Part shown: piece after piece, positions 8,593 through 17,554 of the stretch
Position numbering within the stretch: the stretch's first letter is position 1
Layout: each line of letters starts with the position of its first letter
NCBI RefSeq assembly: GCF_000935125.1
Contig: NZ_JRKI01000056.1
Coordinates: forward strand, 62,001 to 126,000
Source of the DNA: Streptomyces natalensis ATCC 27448
GTDB lineage: Bacteria; Actinomycetota; Actinomycetes; Streptomycetales; Streptomycetaceae
Direction: 5' to 3'
Length of the DNA stretch: 64,000 bases
Translations under genes and position numbers: made by a program
Notes under the pieces: model-generated
The model's input: the letters and a program-made list of their open reading frames with translations, nothing else
Databases searched by the model: none
Told to the model about the DNA's origin: nothing

Positions 8593-9744
8593 CTACGAGG
8601 GGTCCGGCTGCGGCGCCTGCTGCTGTTCGGCGGCCGGGGGATTCGACTGACCGCCCTGGTCCCGGTCGTCGGCCGAACCGCCGCCGGTGTCGCCGCCGCT
8701 GCCGGAGGAGTGATCCGGTGACGGCCCGGTCGACGGGGAGGACCCGGTGTCCGGCGAGCTGCCGCCGCCGTCGGACGGGGTCGGCTCCGGGGACTGCCGG
8801 TCGCTGCCGGAGCCGCTGGGCTGCGGGGACGGCTTCCCCGTGCCGCCGTGGGTGCCGTTGCCGGTGGAGCGGCCCGGGTCGGGCGAGGCGGGGCGGCCGG
8901 GGTGATGACGGCCGGCGCCGCCGACGCCGGTGAGGTTGCTCAGCGTCGTGCCCTTCTGGCCGCTGGGAGTCTCCCCGGTGAGCAGCTCGGTGGCGGTCAC
9001 ACCGCCCATGGCCAGCACGAACACGGCGAGCGCGCCGAGCGCCGGACGCTTCCAGCCGCGCAGTCGGGTGCCGTAGGTCGTGGTGCTGATCTCCTCCGGG
9101 CGCGCGACACGCCCGGCGTGCGCGTCGTTCCCGTCGTGCCCGTCGTGCCCGGCATGCGTGTGGTGCCCGGCGCCGGGCAGTACGGCCGTGGCCTCGGCGG
9201 CGTCCTCGTCGGTACGCGGTTCCGCCTGGCCGAGCGCCATGCTCCGGGCATCCAGCCGCGGCACCAGCTGCCTCCGGTCCGCGGCCGGGCCGCGGCGGTA
9301 GGGCCGCGTGGCATGAGCGGCCTGCGGGAGTACCCGGGTGCGGTCCGTGACGGGAGCGGTGTTCTTGGCGGCGACGGCGGTGACGTCGTCCGGCGCGCCT
9401 TGCCTGTCGAAGGTCGGCAGCACCATCGTGCGCGGGGCGTGCGCGCCCGCGCCGGTTGTGGATCGGGGGTCGGTGGAAGCGGAGCGGCGCGGCCTCGGCC
9501 GGGTGGTGACCGTGGCTTCCTTGATCTGCTCGCCGGTGCGCCGGAAGAGGTGCTGGAATATCGAGCCGCCGGTCGTGGCCACGACACTGATCAGCCCCGC
9601 ACCGATGATGGTTCCGTAGACGCCGAGCTGACCGGCCAGATAGGCGGCCGCCGCGGCGGCGAGCGCACTGCCCGCGACCTGGGCGAGGCTCAGGTCTATC
9701 CGCTTCTCCTTCTTCTTCCTGTCTGTTTCGTTTGGTTCGTCCAT
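8593..9744 (-). CDS. Two-TM protein with long Ser/Pro/Gly-rich tail, function unknown
   Basis: A 383-residue protein. A charged start (MDEPNETDRKKKEK) leads into a first hydrophobic segment (about 24-60, Ala/Gly-rich). A long polar, His-rich loop follows, including HHTHAGHDGHDGNDAHAG near 205-222. A second TM lies at about 238-257. The final 120 residues are low-complexity Ser/Gly/Pro/Asp, probably outside the membrane. No enzymatic motif is seen. The His-rich run could bind metal. The ATG at 9742-9744 has GGTTGGAG upstream. Similar two-TM disordered proteins are common in Streptomyces near sepH; I do not recognise a function. Confidence 0.7.
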   Translation of the reverse strand: MDEPNETDRKKKEKRIDLSLAQVAGSALAAAAAAYLAGQLGVYGTIIGAGLISVVATTGGSIFQHLFRRTGEQIKEATVTTRPRPRRSASTDPRSTTGAGAHAPRTMVLPTFDRQGAPDDVTAVAAKNTAPVTDRTRVLPQAAHATRPYRRGPAADRRQLVPRLDARSMALGQAEPRTDEDAAEATAVLPGAGHHTHAGHDGHDGNDAHAGRVARPEEISTTTYGTRLRGWKRPALGALAVFVLAMGGVTATELLTGETPSGQKGTTLSNLTGVGGAGRHHPGRPASPDPGRSTGNGTHGGTGKPSPQPSGSGSDRQSPEPTPSDGGGSSPDTGSSPSTGPSPDHSSGSGGDTGGGSADDRDQGGQSNPPAAEQQQAPQPDPS

Positions 9745-10264
9745 CTCCAACCTTTGATAGCCCCTTCCTTCCACCTTGCACGGAGAGGGGACCTTTTGAC
9801 GAAGGGGATAGTTCCGAATCTGGAGATTATGTGAATCTCGCCACCGGTCACGGCGGCGGCGAGAGGGTGGCGAGACGGTAGAGAGATCGACAAGGCGACC
9901 AACTCCAGTACCGCACCACAACTTCAGCGGCGCGGCGGTCCACGTCAGTGGCCCAAATGGAGTACTGTGGCGAGCCCTGGCCCGGGATCCCGTCCGGCTG
10001 CCCGGATCCGCGGGAGGGGGCCTGAAAGGCGGCACTCGACCCGGGGCGCCGTCGCTCGGCACGGGTGACCGGATCACAGGGCACGTGACATGGTCACCGC
10101 GGATGGCAAACCGGTAACCGTGTCATGTACGGCGTTTCTGGGCCAAGCCTCGACACGCCGGGCAACTCGGCAATGTTGTGGCAGGCTGCACCCGGGCAGG
10201 CCACACTCGACTAGCGGAAGCAGCGACGCACGTGACGTCGGCAGGCACCACCCGGGAGGTCCCC
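9745..10264. other. Gene-free divergent region before sepH
   Basis: Five hundred and twenty bases containing the promoters of the two-TM protein and sepH. Reading frames across it lack start signals and coding bias. No repeat or named operator was recognised. Confidence 0.5.
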
Positions 10265-11335
10265 ATGCCCGAACTGCGTGTCGTGGCCGTCTCCAACGAC
10301 GGCACACGGCTGGTGCTCAAGGCTGCGGACAGCACCGAGTACACGCTTCCGATCGACGAGCGGCTGCGCGCCGCGGTCCGCAACGACCGCGCCCGCCTGG
10401 GCCAGATCGAGATCGAGGTCGAGAGCCACCTGCGGCCACGGGACATCCAGGCGCGGATACGTGCCGGAGCGTCCGCCGAGGAGGTCGCCCAGCTCGCCGG
10501 TATTCCCGTCGACCGGGTGCGCCGCTTCGAGGGGCCGGTCCTGGCAGAGCGCGCCTTCATGGCCGAGCGCGCCCGGAAGACTCCCGTACGCCGCCCCGGC
10601 GAGAACAGTGGCCCGCAGCTCGGTGAGGCGGTCGCGGAGCGGCTACTGCTGCGCGGCGCCGACAAGGACACCATCCAGTGGGACTCCTGGCGCCGGGACG
10701 ACGGCACCTGGGAGGTGCTGCTGGTCTACCGCGTCGCCGCCGAGCCGCGCTCGGCGACCTGGACGTACGACCCGCCGCGGCGGCTGGTGCAGGCCGTGGA
10801 CGACGAGGCGCGGGCGCTGATCGGCGAGAGCGACGACACGCCCGAGCCGAGCTTCCCGTTCGTCCCGCGCATCGCACGGCTGCCGCGCGACCGGCCGCTG
10901 GACCGTGCCCTGGACCGTCAGATGCCCGACCGCGGCGAGCGGGCGGCGCAGGCGGGCGGCGAGGACTCCGGGCCGCGGGTCGCCGAGGAGCCCACAGGTG
11001 AGCGCGAACGCGAGCGGGACTCGCTGACCAGCCTGCTGGAGGCGGTGCCGAGCTTCCGGGGCGACATGGTCGTACCGGAGACCGCCAAGGCGCCGCAGGA
11101 GGACGAACCGGCCGAGGAAGAGCTGGAGGAGCCGGCCGCACCGGCGGCGAGCGCGGGTGCCGGTTCCGCGTACGCCGATGTGCTGATGCCGCGGGCCGTG
11201 GCCGGGCATCGCGACCGGCTGACCGGGACGACGGACCGGCAGGCGGAGGCGGACGGCGTACGGCCGGGCCGCCGCGCAGCGGTGCCGAGCTGGGACGAGA
11301 TCGTCTTCGGCACCCGGCGCAAGAAGCCGGAGTAA
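10265..11335 (+). CDS. sepH: Cell-division regulator SepH
   Basis: A 356-residue protein. The N-terminal DUF3071 domain (about 1-175) starts MPELRVVAVSNDGTRLVLKA and contains a helix-turn-helix-like segment, ASAEEVAQLAGIPVDRVRRF (about 80-99). The C-terminal half is acidic and proline-rich, ends in a short conserved tail (SWDEIVFGTRRKKPE) and is probably disordered. SepH is known in Streptomyces to bind FtsZ and promote Z-ring assembly during vegetative and sporulation septation. The ATG at 10265 has GGGAGG five bases upstream; the frame is open further upstream but without coding signal. It is monocistronic, closed by a 16-bp terminator. Confidence 0.93.
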   Translation: MPELRVVAVSNDGTRLVLKAADSTEYTLPIDERLRAAVRNDRARLGQIEIEVESHLRPRDIQARIRAGASAEEVAQLAGIPVDRVRRFEGPVLAERAFMAERARKTPVRRPGENSGPQLGEAVAERLLLRGADKDTIQWDSWRRDDGTWEVLLVYRVAAEPRSATWTYDPPRRLVQAVDDEARALIGESDDTPEPSFPFVPRIARLPRDRPLDRALDRQMPDRGERAAQAGGEDSGPRVAEEPTGERERERDSLTSLLEAVPSFRGDMVVPETAKAPQEDEPAEEELEEPAAPAASAGAGSAYADVLMPRAVAGHRDRLTGTTDRQAEADGVRPGRRAAVPSWDEIVFGTRRKKPE

Positions 11336-11354
11336 CGCCCCGCGACCGCGATGA

Positions 11355-11389
11355 CCGCGCCCGCCCCTGGCTGCCAGGGGCGGGCGCGG
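11355..11389. terminator. Terminator between sepH and sulfurtransferase
   Basis: Perfect 16-bp GC stem with a 3-base loop between convergent genes; inner strand CGCGCCCGCCCCTGG. Confidence 0.85.
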
Positions 11390-11421
11390 CGCAGTCGGGC
11401 CGGCTTGCGGCGCGCGGCGGC

Positions 11422-12261
11422 TCAGCCCGGGTGCGCGCCGGTGGACACCGGGCGGGACGGGTCGTTGGACCACTCACTCCAGGAACCGACGTACAGCGCG
11501 GCGGGAATTCCGGCCACCGCCAGGGCGAGCACCTCGTGGGCGGCGGACACACCGGAGCCGCAATACACCCCGACCTCGGCATCCTCGGTGGCGCCCAGTG
11601 CGGCGAACCGCTTGGCCAGCTCGGACGCGTCGCGGAAGGTGGTGCCGCCGTCGACGACGTTCTCGGTCGTCGGCGCGGACACCGCACCGGGGATGTGCCC
11701 GGCGACGCGGTCGATGGGCTCGACCTCGCCCCGGTAGCGCTCGGCGGCCCGCGCATCCAGGAGGACACCGCGGCGCGCCAGGGAGGCCGCGTCGTCCGCG
11801 GTCAGCAGCGGCAGCGAGCCCGGTACGGGGGTGAAGTCACCGCGTTGCGGAGTCACTTTGTCGATACTCAGGGATCCGCCGGACGCCTGCCAGGCGGCCA
11901 GGCCGCCGTCGAGCACCCGGACGTCCGGATGACCCGACCAGCGCAACAGCCACCAGGCGCGCGCCGCAGCCCAGCCCTGGCCGCCGTCGTAGGTGACCAC
12001 CGGACGGTCCGCGCGGACCCCGGCGGCCCGCATGGCCTCGGCGAAGACGGCCGGATCGGGCAGCGGGTGGCGGCCGGCCGGGCCGGGCGGCGAGGCCAGC
12101 TCGCCGTCGAGGTCGACATAGACCGCCTGGGGCAGGTGTCCGGCCTCGTACTGCGGGCGGCCGGGCGGGCCGCCGAGCTGGTAGCGGACGTCGAGGAGCA
12201 GCGGGGCGGCGGAGGACGTCAACTCGCTCGCGAGTTCGGTAGCGGTGATGATGGCATTCAT
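11422..12261 (-). CDS. Sulfurtransferase (tandem rhodanese, thiosulfate / 3-mercaptopyruvate type)
   Basis: Two rhodanese domains. The N-terminal, inactive domain carries LLLDVRYQLGGPPG, the ARAWWLLRWSGH region and DGGLAAW. The C-terminal catalytic domain carries the active loop YCGSGVSAAHE, with Cys as persulfide carrier. The CGSGV(S/T) loop is closer to 3-mercaptopyruvate sulfurtransferases than to the CRxGxR of classical rhodanese. It transfers sulfur to cyanide or thiols. I place the start at the second ATG (12259-12261): AAGGA lies about 8-12 bases upstream of it but directly abuts the first ATG at 12270. The first ATG would add three residues. It is convergent with sepH. Confidence 0.88.
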   Translation of the reverse strand: MNAIITATELASELTSSAAPLLLDVRYQLGGPPGRPQYEAGHLPQAVYVDLDGELASPPGPAGRHPLPDPAVFAEAMRAAGVRADRPVVTYDGGQGWAAARAWWLLRWSGHPDVRVLDGGLAAWQASGGSLSIDKVTPQRGDFTPVPGSLPLLTADDAASLARRGVLLDARAAERYRGEVEPIDRVAGHIPGAVSAPTTENVVDGGTTFRDASELAKRFAALGATEDAEVGVYCGSGVSAAHEVLALAVAGIPAALYVGSWSEWSNDPSRPVSTGAHPG

Positions 12262-12505
12262 GGCACTCATCCTTGCGTAGCGATGGCTACGTACAGAAGG
12301 CGGCGGCCCACCCTCCGTATGACGGAGTTGGGTGAGGTGACGCCATCACCGAAACGGATGCCGACCAGCAAAACGGGCATTCTCCCTCGCGAACGCGCCA
12401 AGGACGGCGCGGCCGGGGCGCACAGCAGGTCACCGGGTGCGAGCATCTGCTCGGGCCCCGCGCCCGTCCCCCCCATGGCCAGCACCCCGATGCCCCGAGG
12501 AGTAA

Positions 12506-13285
12506 ATGACGATGACGACCGAGGCAGCGACCCGGCGGATGCCCGGCGCGCCCTGCTGGGTGAGCCTTCTGGCGCACAGTCTGTCCGCGACGCAGGAGTT
12601 CTACGGCGCGCTCTTCGGCTGGGAGTTCCGCCCCGGGCCACAGCACTTCGGTCCCTACGCCCGCGCCTACCTGGACGGCCAGGAGGTGGCCGGGATCGGC
12701 GAACTGGCTCCCGACCGTCATCTGCCCGTCGCCTGGACCACCTATCTGGCGAGCGAGGACGCCGACGCCACCGCCGACCAGATCCGCTCCTGCGGCGGGA
12801 CAGTGGCCGTCGGACCGCTGGACGCCGACGACGCCGGACGGATGGCGATCGGCTCCGACCCCCAGGGCGCGATCTTCGGCATCTGGCAGGGCAGGTCGAT
12901 GCGGGGCACCGCACTCAGCGGCGAACCGGGCACCCCCGTATGGAACGAACTGGTCACCCAGGAGACCGGCGTGGTCGAACCGTTCTACGAACGGGTCTTC
13001 GGGTTCGAGTCCGAGCCCGTGGGCCCCGCCGATTTCGACTATCTGACGCTGCACATCAAAGGGCACCCGGTGGCGGGCATGCACGGCGTGGGCACCGCCG
13101 CGCTGCGCGACCGCGGCCCGTACTGGATGACGTATTTCGCCGTCCCGGACACCGACGCCGCGGCGCGGCGGGTCACCGAACTGGGCGGACGAGTGCTGCG
13201 GCCGGCGCAGGACAGCCCGCACGGCAGGCTGGCGGCGGTCGCCGACTGCGAGGGCGCCGCGTTCACGATCATCCAGACGCCCTGA
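12506..13285 (+). CDS. Two-domain VOC (glyoxalase/bleomycin-resistance fold) protein
   Basis: A 259-residue protein with two vicinal-oxygen-chelate modules. Domain 1 (about 15-125) begins CWVSLLAHSLSATQEFYGALFGWEF and domain 2 (about 140-255) begins PVWNELVTQETGVVEPFYERVFGFE. This duplicated form is the common streptomycete type annotated as 'hydroxylase' or 'VOC family'. Members act as lyases, dioxygenases or antibiotic-binding proteins; the specific role is unknown. The ATG at 12506 follows CGAGGAG; a second in-frame ATG lies six bases on. The upstream 240 bases separate it from the divergent sulfurtransferase and hold its promoter. Confidence 0.85.
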   Translation: MTMTTEAATRRMPGAPCWVSLLAHSLSATQEFYGALFGWEFRPGPQHFGPYARAYLDGQEVAGIGELAPDRHLPVAWTTYLASEDADATADQIRSCGGTVAVGPLDADDAGRMAIGSDPQGAIFGIWQGRSMRGTALSGEPGTPVWNELVTQETGVVEPFYERVFGFESEPVGPADFDYLTLHIKGHPVAGMHGVGTAALRDRGPYWMTYFAVPDTDAAARRVTELGGRVLRPAQDSPHGRLAAVADCEGAAFTIIQTP

Positions 13286-13533
13286 CGGACCGCATCGGCG
13301 GGCCGCAATGAGCGGGCGGCAGCAGGCGGTAGCGGGCGGGCCGTACCGGGCGAAACGGACGCCTGGTGGGAGCCGAGCAGTGCCGAGAGGGCGGCGCCGA
13401 CAGATGGTGAGGAGCGGTGCCAGCGCTCGTCCAGGGTGAACTCACCGCTGCCGAGGACGCCTTCGGGGCAGGCCGCCGCCGTAGACTCCGCCAGTTTCTG
13501 TCCGGCGGATCATGTGACCACTAGGGTCCGACG

Positions 13534-13998
13534 ATGGAACGCGTAACCGACGTGCCCGAGAGTCGTGTCCGCTGCATTACGCGACCACGGTGCCCTCGTC
13601 ACCGGCATCGACGCCAGCGCCGGGATGCCTGCGCCGGCCAGGTGGCGGCTCGGTGACGACGCGGCCCCGCACATGGCCGACCTGAACGACCGTCTGCCGT
13701 TCGCCGACGGTGCGTTCGACGACGTGGTCGCGTCGCTGGTGCTGCACCAGTCGCTGGTGCTGCACTATCTGGCGGACTGGGGGCCGACGCCGGCCGAGAT
13801 GCGGCGCGTGCTCAGGCCCGGCGGCCGGCTGATCGCGTCGGTGAAGCACCCTTTCGTGGCCTACGCGTTCCAGGATCCTCGGCCCGACTGTTTCGCGACC
13901 ACCTGCTATACCTTCGACCGGACGTTCAACGGGCAGTCCTTCCCGATGAGGTTCCGGGAGGTACCGCCGTCGGCTGCGGGCTCGGACGGCCAGCTCAG
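13534..13998 (+). pseudogene. Degraded class I SAM-dependent methyltransferase
   Basis: From about 13565 one frame reads ALRDHGALVTGIDAS, LPFADGAFDDVVASLVLH and RRVLRPGGRLIASVKHPF. This is unmistakably the middle of a Rossmann methyltransferase (motifs II to post-III). The glycine-rich motif I (D-x-G-x-G-x-G) that should come just before is absent, and a plausible start (ATG at 13534, MERVTDVPES) is in another frame, so an internal deletion with frameshift is likely. An 18-bp tandem duplication adds six residues inside the core. After about 13990 the family similarity stops and the frame runs on over the MerR gene as junk. The product cannot bind SAM normally. Confidence 0.75.
13733..13765 (+). 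repeat. 18-bp tandem duplication inside methyltransferase remnant
   Basis: TCGCTGGTGCTGCACCAG is followed directly by TCGCTGGTGCTGCAC. It converts SLVLHYL to SLVLHQSLVLHYL in the encoded protein, in frame. It looks like a slippage event in a gene no longer under selection. Confidence 0.8.
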
Positions 13999-14047
13999 GA
14001 CACGCTCCCCGCCGGCTGCTCCCGACGCCCCTCGGCCTCCCTCTGCA

Positions 14048-14986
14048 TCACCGGGCCGTTCGTCTCCTCAGAGCCTCGACGGACCAGTCGATCACCGGCT
14101 CCAGGGGTTCCGGGGCCGGCCAGCCGTTGATCACGGCGAGCAGGGCGACGTATCGGTCCTTGCGTGGATCGTTCGCGGTTTCCAGGCGTTGCAGCAGCCA
14201 GTCCCGCAGCGGGGCGTCGTCGGGACGGCCGGTGGCGAGCGCACACCCTGCGGTGAGCGTCGCGACCACCGGATCGGCCTGCGGTGAGTCGGGGTCGATG
14301 CCGGATGCCACGGCAGTCGCCACAAGATCGCGGGTGACGGCGATGACGTCCGGGCGGGGCGGTGCGGCGGCGCGGTCAGGCAGGTCGGCCATGTGGCCTT
14401 CGACCAGTCTCCGCACACCGGCGCGAAAGCCTGCGTCCAGGGACAGCTCCGCCAACTCCACCCACGCTTCGATCTGTTCCTGCGTGGGGTTGTCGGGTAG
14501 TTCGGGCGTCATGGAGCGGCGGATCGCGGCATGGCCTGCCTCGCTGTGGCTGCCGTCGAAGACGGCGTCGAGGAATGCGTCGGTCGAGCGGCGCCTCTCG
14601 GCTTCGGACAGCATGGCGAGCCGGTACATGCGCCCCATCTCCTCGAAGGTGGGCTCGCGTCTGGCCGCAGTGGTCAGCACCGCTTGTCGCAGACGCAGGG
14701 TGTTGATCTGTACGTCCAGGGCGGCGGAATGTTCCGCGGCGACCTGACTCAGCGTCAGTTTCCGATCGGTGACGTGCCGGATCACGTCGAGGCCGAGGCC
14801 CAGCTCGCGCAGCGTCCGGACGAGGGCCGGGCGGGCGATGGCGTCCGGACCGTAGCGCCGGTATCCGACGGGGCTGCGATGGGCCGGCGCCACGATGCCG
14901 CGGTCGGAGTAGAACCGGATTTTCTTGACCGTCAGCCCGGTACGCCGGGCCAGTTCGCCGATCGAGTAGAGGGTGTCGCCGTCCAT
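14048..14986 (-). CDS. MerR-family transcriptional regulator
   Basis: A 312-residue regulator. The N-terminal MerR helix-turn-helix is YSIGELARRTGLTVKKIRFYSD with wing SPVGYRRYG, then a dimerisation helix. A long C-terminal effector region (about 125-312) contains WVELAELSLDAGFR and lacks the metal-binding cysteines of MerR or CueR, so a small-molecule ligand is more likely. The ATG at 14984-14986 follows AAGGTGGGG. It sits between a broken methyltransferase and a Nudix remnant, and may be the last intact gene of a decaying cassette. The target is unknown. Confidence 0.85.
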   Translation of the reverse strand: MDGDTLYSIGELARRTGLTVKKIRFYSDRGIVAPAHRSPVGYRRYGPDAIARPALVRTLRELGLGLDVIRHVTDRKLTLSQVAAEHSAALDVQINTLRLRQAVLTTAARREPTFEEMGRMYRLAMLSEAERRRSTDAFLDAVFDGSHSEAGHAAIRRSMTPELPDNPTQEQIEAWVELAELSLDAGFRAGVRRLVEGHMADLPDRAAAPPRPDVIAVTRDLVATAVASGIDPDSPQADPVVATLTAGCALATGRPDDAPLRDWLLQRLETANDPRKDRYVALLAVINGWPAPEPLEPVIDWSVEALRRRTAR

Positions 14987-15057
14987 GGCCCCACCTTGAT
15001 GTCTCCCTCCAGAGGAGAGTCAAGTCCGGGCACGAGCTGTGGACAGCATCGGCGCTC

Positions 15058-15231
15058 ATGGCCCTGACGAAGCGGTGGACTTCCCGTGTTCTCCTGATGG
15101 ATGGCGGCGATCGCCTCCTCCTGCTGTGCGGCCGTGATCCGCGGAGGCCGGGGGCAAGGTGGTGGTTCACCGTCGGTGGCGCTGTCGAGGAAGGCGGCTC
15201 CGCAGTGACCTACAGGAGCGTCCCGCCGTAG
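15058..15231 (+). pseudogene. Nudix hydrolase N-terminal remnant
   Basis: Fifty-seven codons from ATG 15058 read MALTKRWTSRVLLMDGGDRL, then LLLCGRDPRRPGARWWFTVGG and AVEEGG, before going out of register to a TAG at 15229. This is the standard opening of an actinobacterial Nudix protein (RVLLLDG...RWWFTPGGGVE). The Nudix box (GX5EX7REUXEEXGU) that should begin right after is missing, so the fragment cannot be catalytic. It is read divergently from the neighbouring MerR gene. Confidence 0.6.
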
Positions 15232-15346
15232 CGTCCGATCCAGCGCGCATTCAGCGGTCGGCGATCGCCGCGGTCGCGCCGCTCACGGAGCGCCGTCCGG
15301 TGGCGGAGACGTACGGGGCCAGAGGCCCTTCGAGGCATCGTCCGGC

Positions 15347-17023
15347 TCACAGATGGTGCTCGTCCATCAGGCGCATCAGGTTCCGCTTGCGTTTTTGGGC
15401 GGTCCGCAGGGCGGTGACGTACCCGGTGAACTGCTCAGGCGATTCCAGGCGGCGGTGGCAGTCCCGGATGCTCAGCAGCAGGCTGACCAACTGCTCGTAG
15501 ACCGCGTTGCCGGTCTCCTTGGTCAGCGGCTCGGCCAGGCGCAGGTAGACGCCGAGCGCGTCGGCGGGGCGGGTGGCGCGGGCCTGGTCGGCGAGGGTGA
15601 GCCACTGTCGGTCATGGGCGCCGGTCTCGGTGGCGGCCTGCCAGGCGGCGTCGACGTCCTTGTCGTCGAGCAGGGCGTCGACCAGGACAGGGCCGCCGTA
15701 CCAGCTTTGTTGCCGCTGTCCCGCGTCGGCACGCAGCAGGGCCAGCGCGCCCTCGCGCTCGGCCGGCCAGCAGTCCGCGGCCCGGGCAGCGGTGCGCAAC
15801 TGCTGGTACGTGGGCAGAGTGCGGCGGGCGCCGAAGTGGTCGCGGCGCAGGGCGACGGCGTCGGTAAGCCGGTCCGCGTGCGCGTGGCGGTCGCAGAGGT
15901 AGTCGACGAGGGCGGTGTCGACGGCAGCGAGGTCCCTGGCCTCCCGGACGCCGCGTTCCGCCCAGCGCAGGGCGTCGCCGGGGCGCCGGGCGATGTCCAG
16001 CTCGCGAGCGATGACCAGGTGCGTGTGACCGTTCGGTGCGAGGTCGGCCGCATGCACCGCAATCACCGCATCGACGTCGCCTCCCGCCTTGGCCAGACGC
16101 TCCATCAGGTACTTCTCCGCCCAGCCGCGGCGGTTGCCCTGCCACGCCTCGACCGCCAGCTGCCGCAGGACGGCCACCCCCGCTTCGCCGAGAACGTCCT
16201 CGTAGTCGAGCGGATCGATGTCGGTGAGGCCGTCGTCCGACTCGCCGAGCGCATGGCCGACCAGCCAGCGCGCGAGCTCGCCCGGGTCGGGGCGCGCCGC
16301 ACGGCACGCGTCGAGATGGGCGTCGGCGAGGCCAGTGCCCACCTGGCCGAGCCATCCGTCGGAGTCGTCGACGCTCTCCACCGCCTGGGCCAGCAGCTTC
16401 ATCGCCTCCCGCACCAGGAGGATCGCGTCGGCTGCCCGTCCGGAGCCGGTGAGCGTGCCGATCGCCGACACCGCCTGCCCGGCCTGGTCCGCGTAGGCGC
16501 GGGCATCGGCGTACTCGACGTACCCGTACTGTGCGAACGGGCCGATGTCGAGCAGTTCACGGATGCGGGCCCGGACCGAGGCGATGTCCCCACGGGTGCT
16601 CGCGGCCCGCAGCTCCAGACGGCGCCGCAACTGTCGGTCCTCGCCGATCAGTTCCTGCACCAGAGCAAGCAACTCGTCCTTGGACCGTGCGGACAGCCAC
16701 CCGTCGAGGTCCTGTGCCCGGTCCCGCGCCGCTCTCCGCTGCCGCGGCAGGATCTCCGGCCGGGCGAGCAGCGTCAGTCCGAGGGCGACCAGGTGCTTGC
16801 AGAAGTTGCCCTCAAGGCCATACGGGCAGTCGCACTCGCCGGACAGCCCGCCGGCCCCCTCCAGGGACAGCTCCAGCTCGTACCGTTCCGTGCCGTGGAC
16901 GCTCGCGGTGATCCATCCGTCACCGATCTCGACGCCGGACACCGCATCCAGGTATCCGCGCCCGCGCTCGAAGGAACGGGCACCGGCCAACGACTTGAGG
17001 TTCGCCTCGGTGAGGCCGCGCAT
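15347..17023 (-). CDS. SWIM zinc-finger protein
   Basis: About 558 residues. Near the N-terminus is a SWIM zinc-binding motif, CDCPYGLEGNFCKH (C-x-C-xn-C-x-H), preceded by the usual FERGRGYLDAV and VHGTERYELEL strands. The remaining about 450 residues are alpha-helical, with TPR-like repeats (for example ALRWAERGVREARDL). SWIM domains bind DNA or protein, and in bacteria this architecture is of unknown role. I prefer the ATG at 17021-17023, preceded by GTGGAAGAG; an upstream in-frame ATG at 17056 adds 11 residues but has no SD. It is intact, unlike its neighbours. Confidence 0.8.
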   Translation of the reverse strand: MRGLTEANLKSLAGARSFERGRGYLDAVSGVEIGDGWITASVHGTERYELELSLEGAGGLSGECDCPYGLEGNFCKHLVALGLTLLARPEILPRQRRAARDRAQDLDGWLSARSKDELLALVQELIGEDRQLRRRLELRAASTRGDIASVRARIRELLDIGPFAQYGYVEYADARAYADQAGQAVSAIGTLTGSGRAADAILLVREAMKLLAQAVESVDDSDGWLGQVGTGLADAHLDACRAARPDPGELARWLVGHALGESDDGLTDIDPLDYEDVLGEAGVAVLRQLAVEAWQGNRRGWAEKYLMERLAKAGGDVDAVIAVHAADLAPNGHTHLVIARELDIARRPGDALRWAERGVREARDLAAVDTALVDYLCDRHAHADRLTDAVALRRDHFGARRTLPTYQQLRTAARAADCWPAEREGALALLRADAGQRQQSWYGGPVLVDALLDDKDVDAAWQAATETGAHDRQWLTLADQARATRPADALGVYLRLAEPLTKETGNAVYEQLVSLLLSIRDCHRRLESPEQFTGYVTALRTAQKRKRNLMRLMDEHHL

Positions 17024-17554
17024 GGTCTCTTCCACCGTGCTCCTGGCTCTGTCCATTACGGTAGCCAGCTTATGTCCGATAGTGAGTCAACCCGGCAGCC
17101 AAGCAAGGTCCGTACCGCGCGCTGCGCGCCGGGCCATAATGGCCGGCCCACTGACTGGGTTGCAGGCGCTCCTCCAGCAGCCGGGGCAGCCCACCACCGA
17201 CGGCCCCCGGAACCGGCCGTTCCTGCCCCGGCACGGAAACGGTGAGGGAACCGGCCCCCGAAACGACGGGAAACGCCAAGGGCCCTTCGGGCCGCGCCCG
17301 GGTGGCTCGCAGCGGCGCTGAGCTCCGACCAGCACAGCACAGGTCTTTGACCCAGATCATCGAGGCGCGCAGCCGGAGGCCCGCGTGCATGAGTGGTGCG
17401 AAGACTGGCCCGGCGCCCGTTCGTGATCGGATGCCTCGCCCGAGCCGCCCTCGTCATCCACCAGATCACTGGACGCGACGGTTCGAGAAGCCTGGCGGAA
17501 CGACAGTTCTCCTGGTTCTCGACCTTGTGCTGGACGGAGTGCCCACGACCGCCC
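17024..17554. other. Gene-free stretch with no recognised content
   Basis: Frames across this region lack coding bias and none gives a recognisable protein. It separates the SWIM gene from the 3' end of the acyltransferase gene. A short GGGCCCTTCGGGCC hairpin is present near 17280. It may be a relic of deleted genes. Confidence 0.4.
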
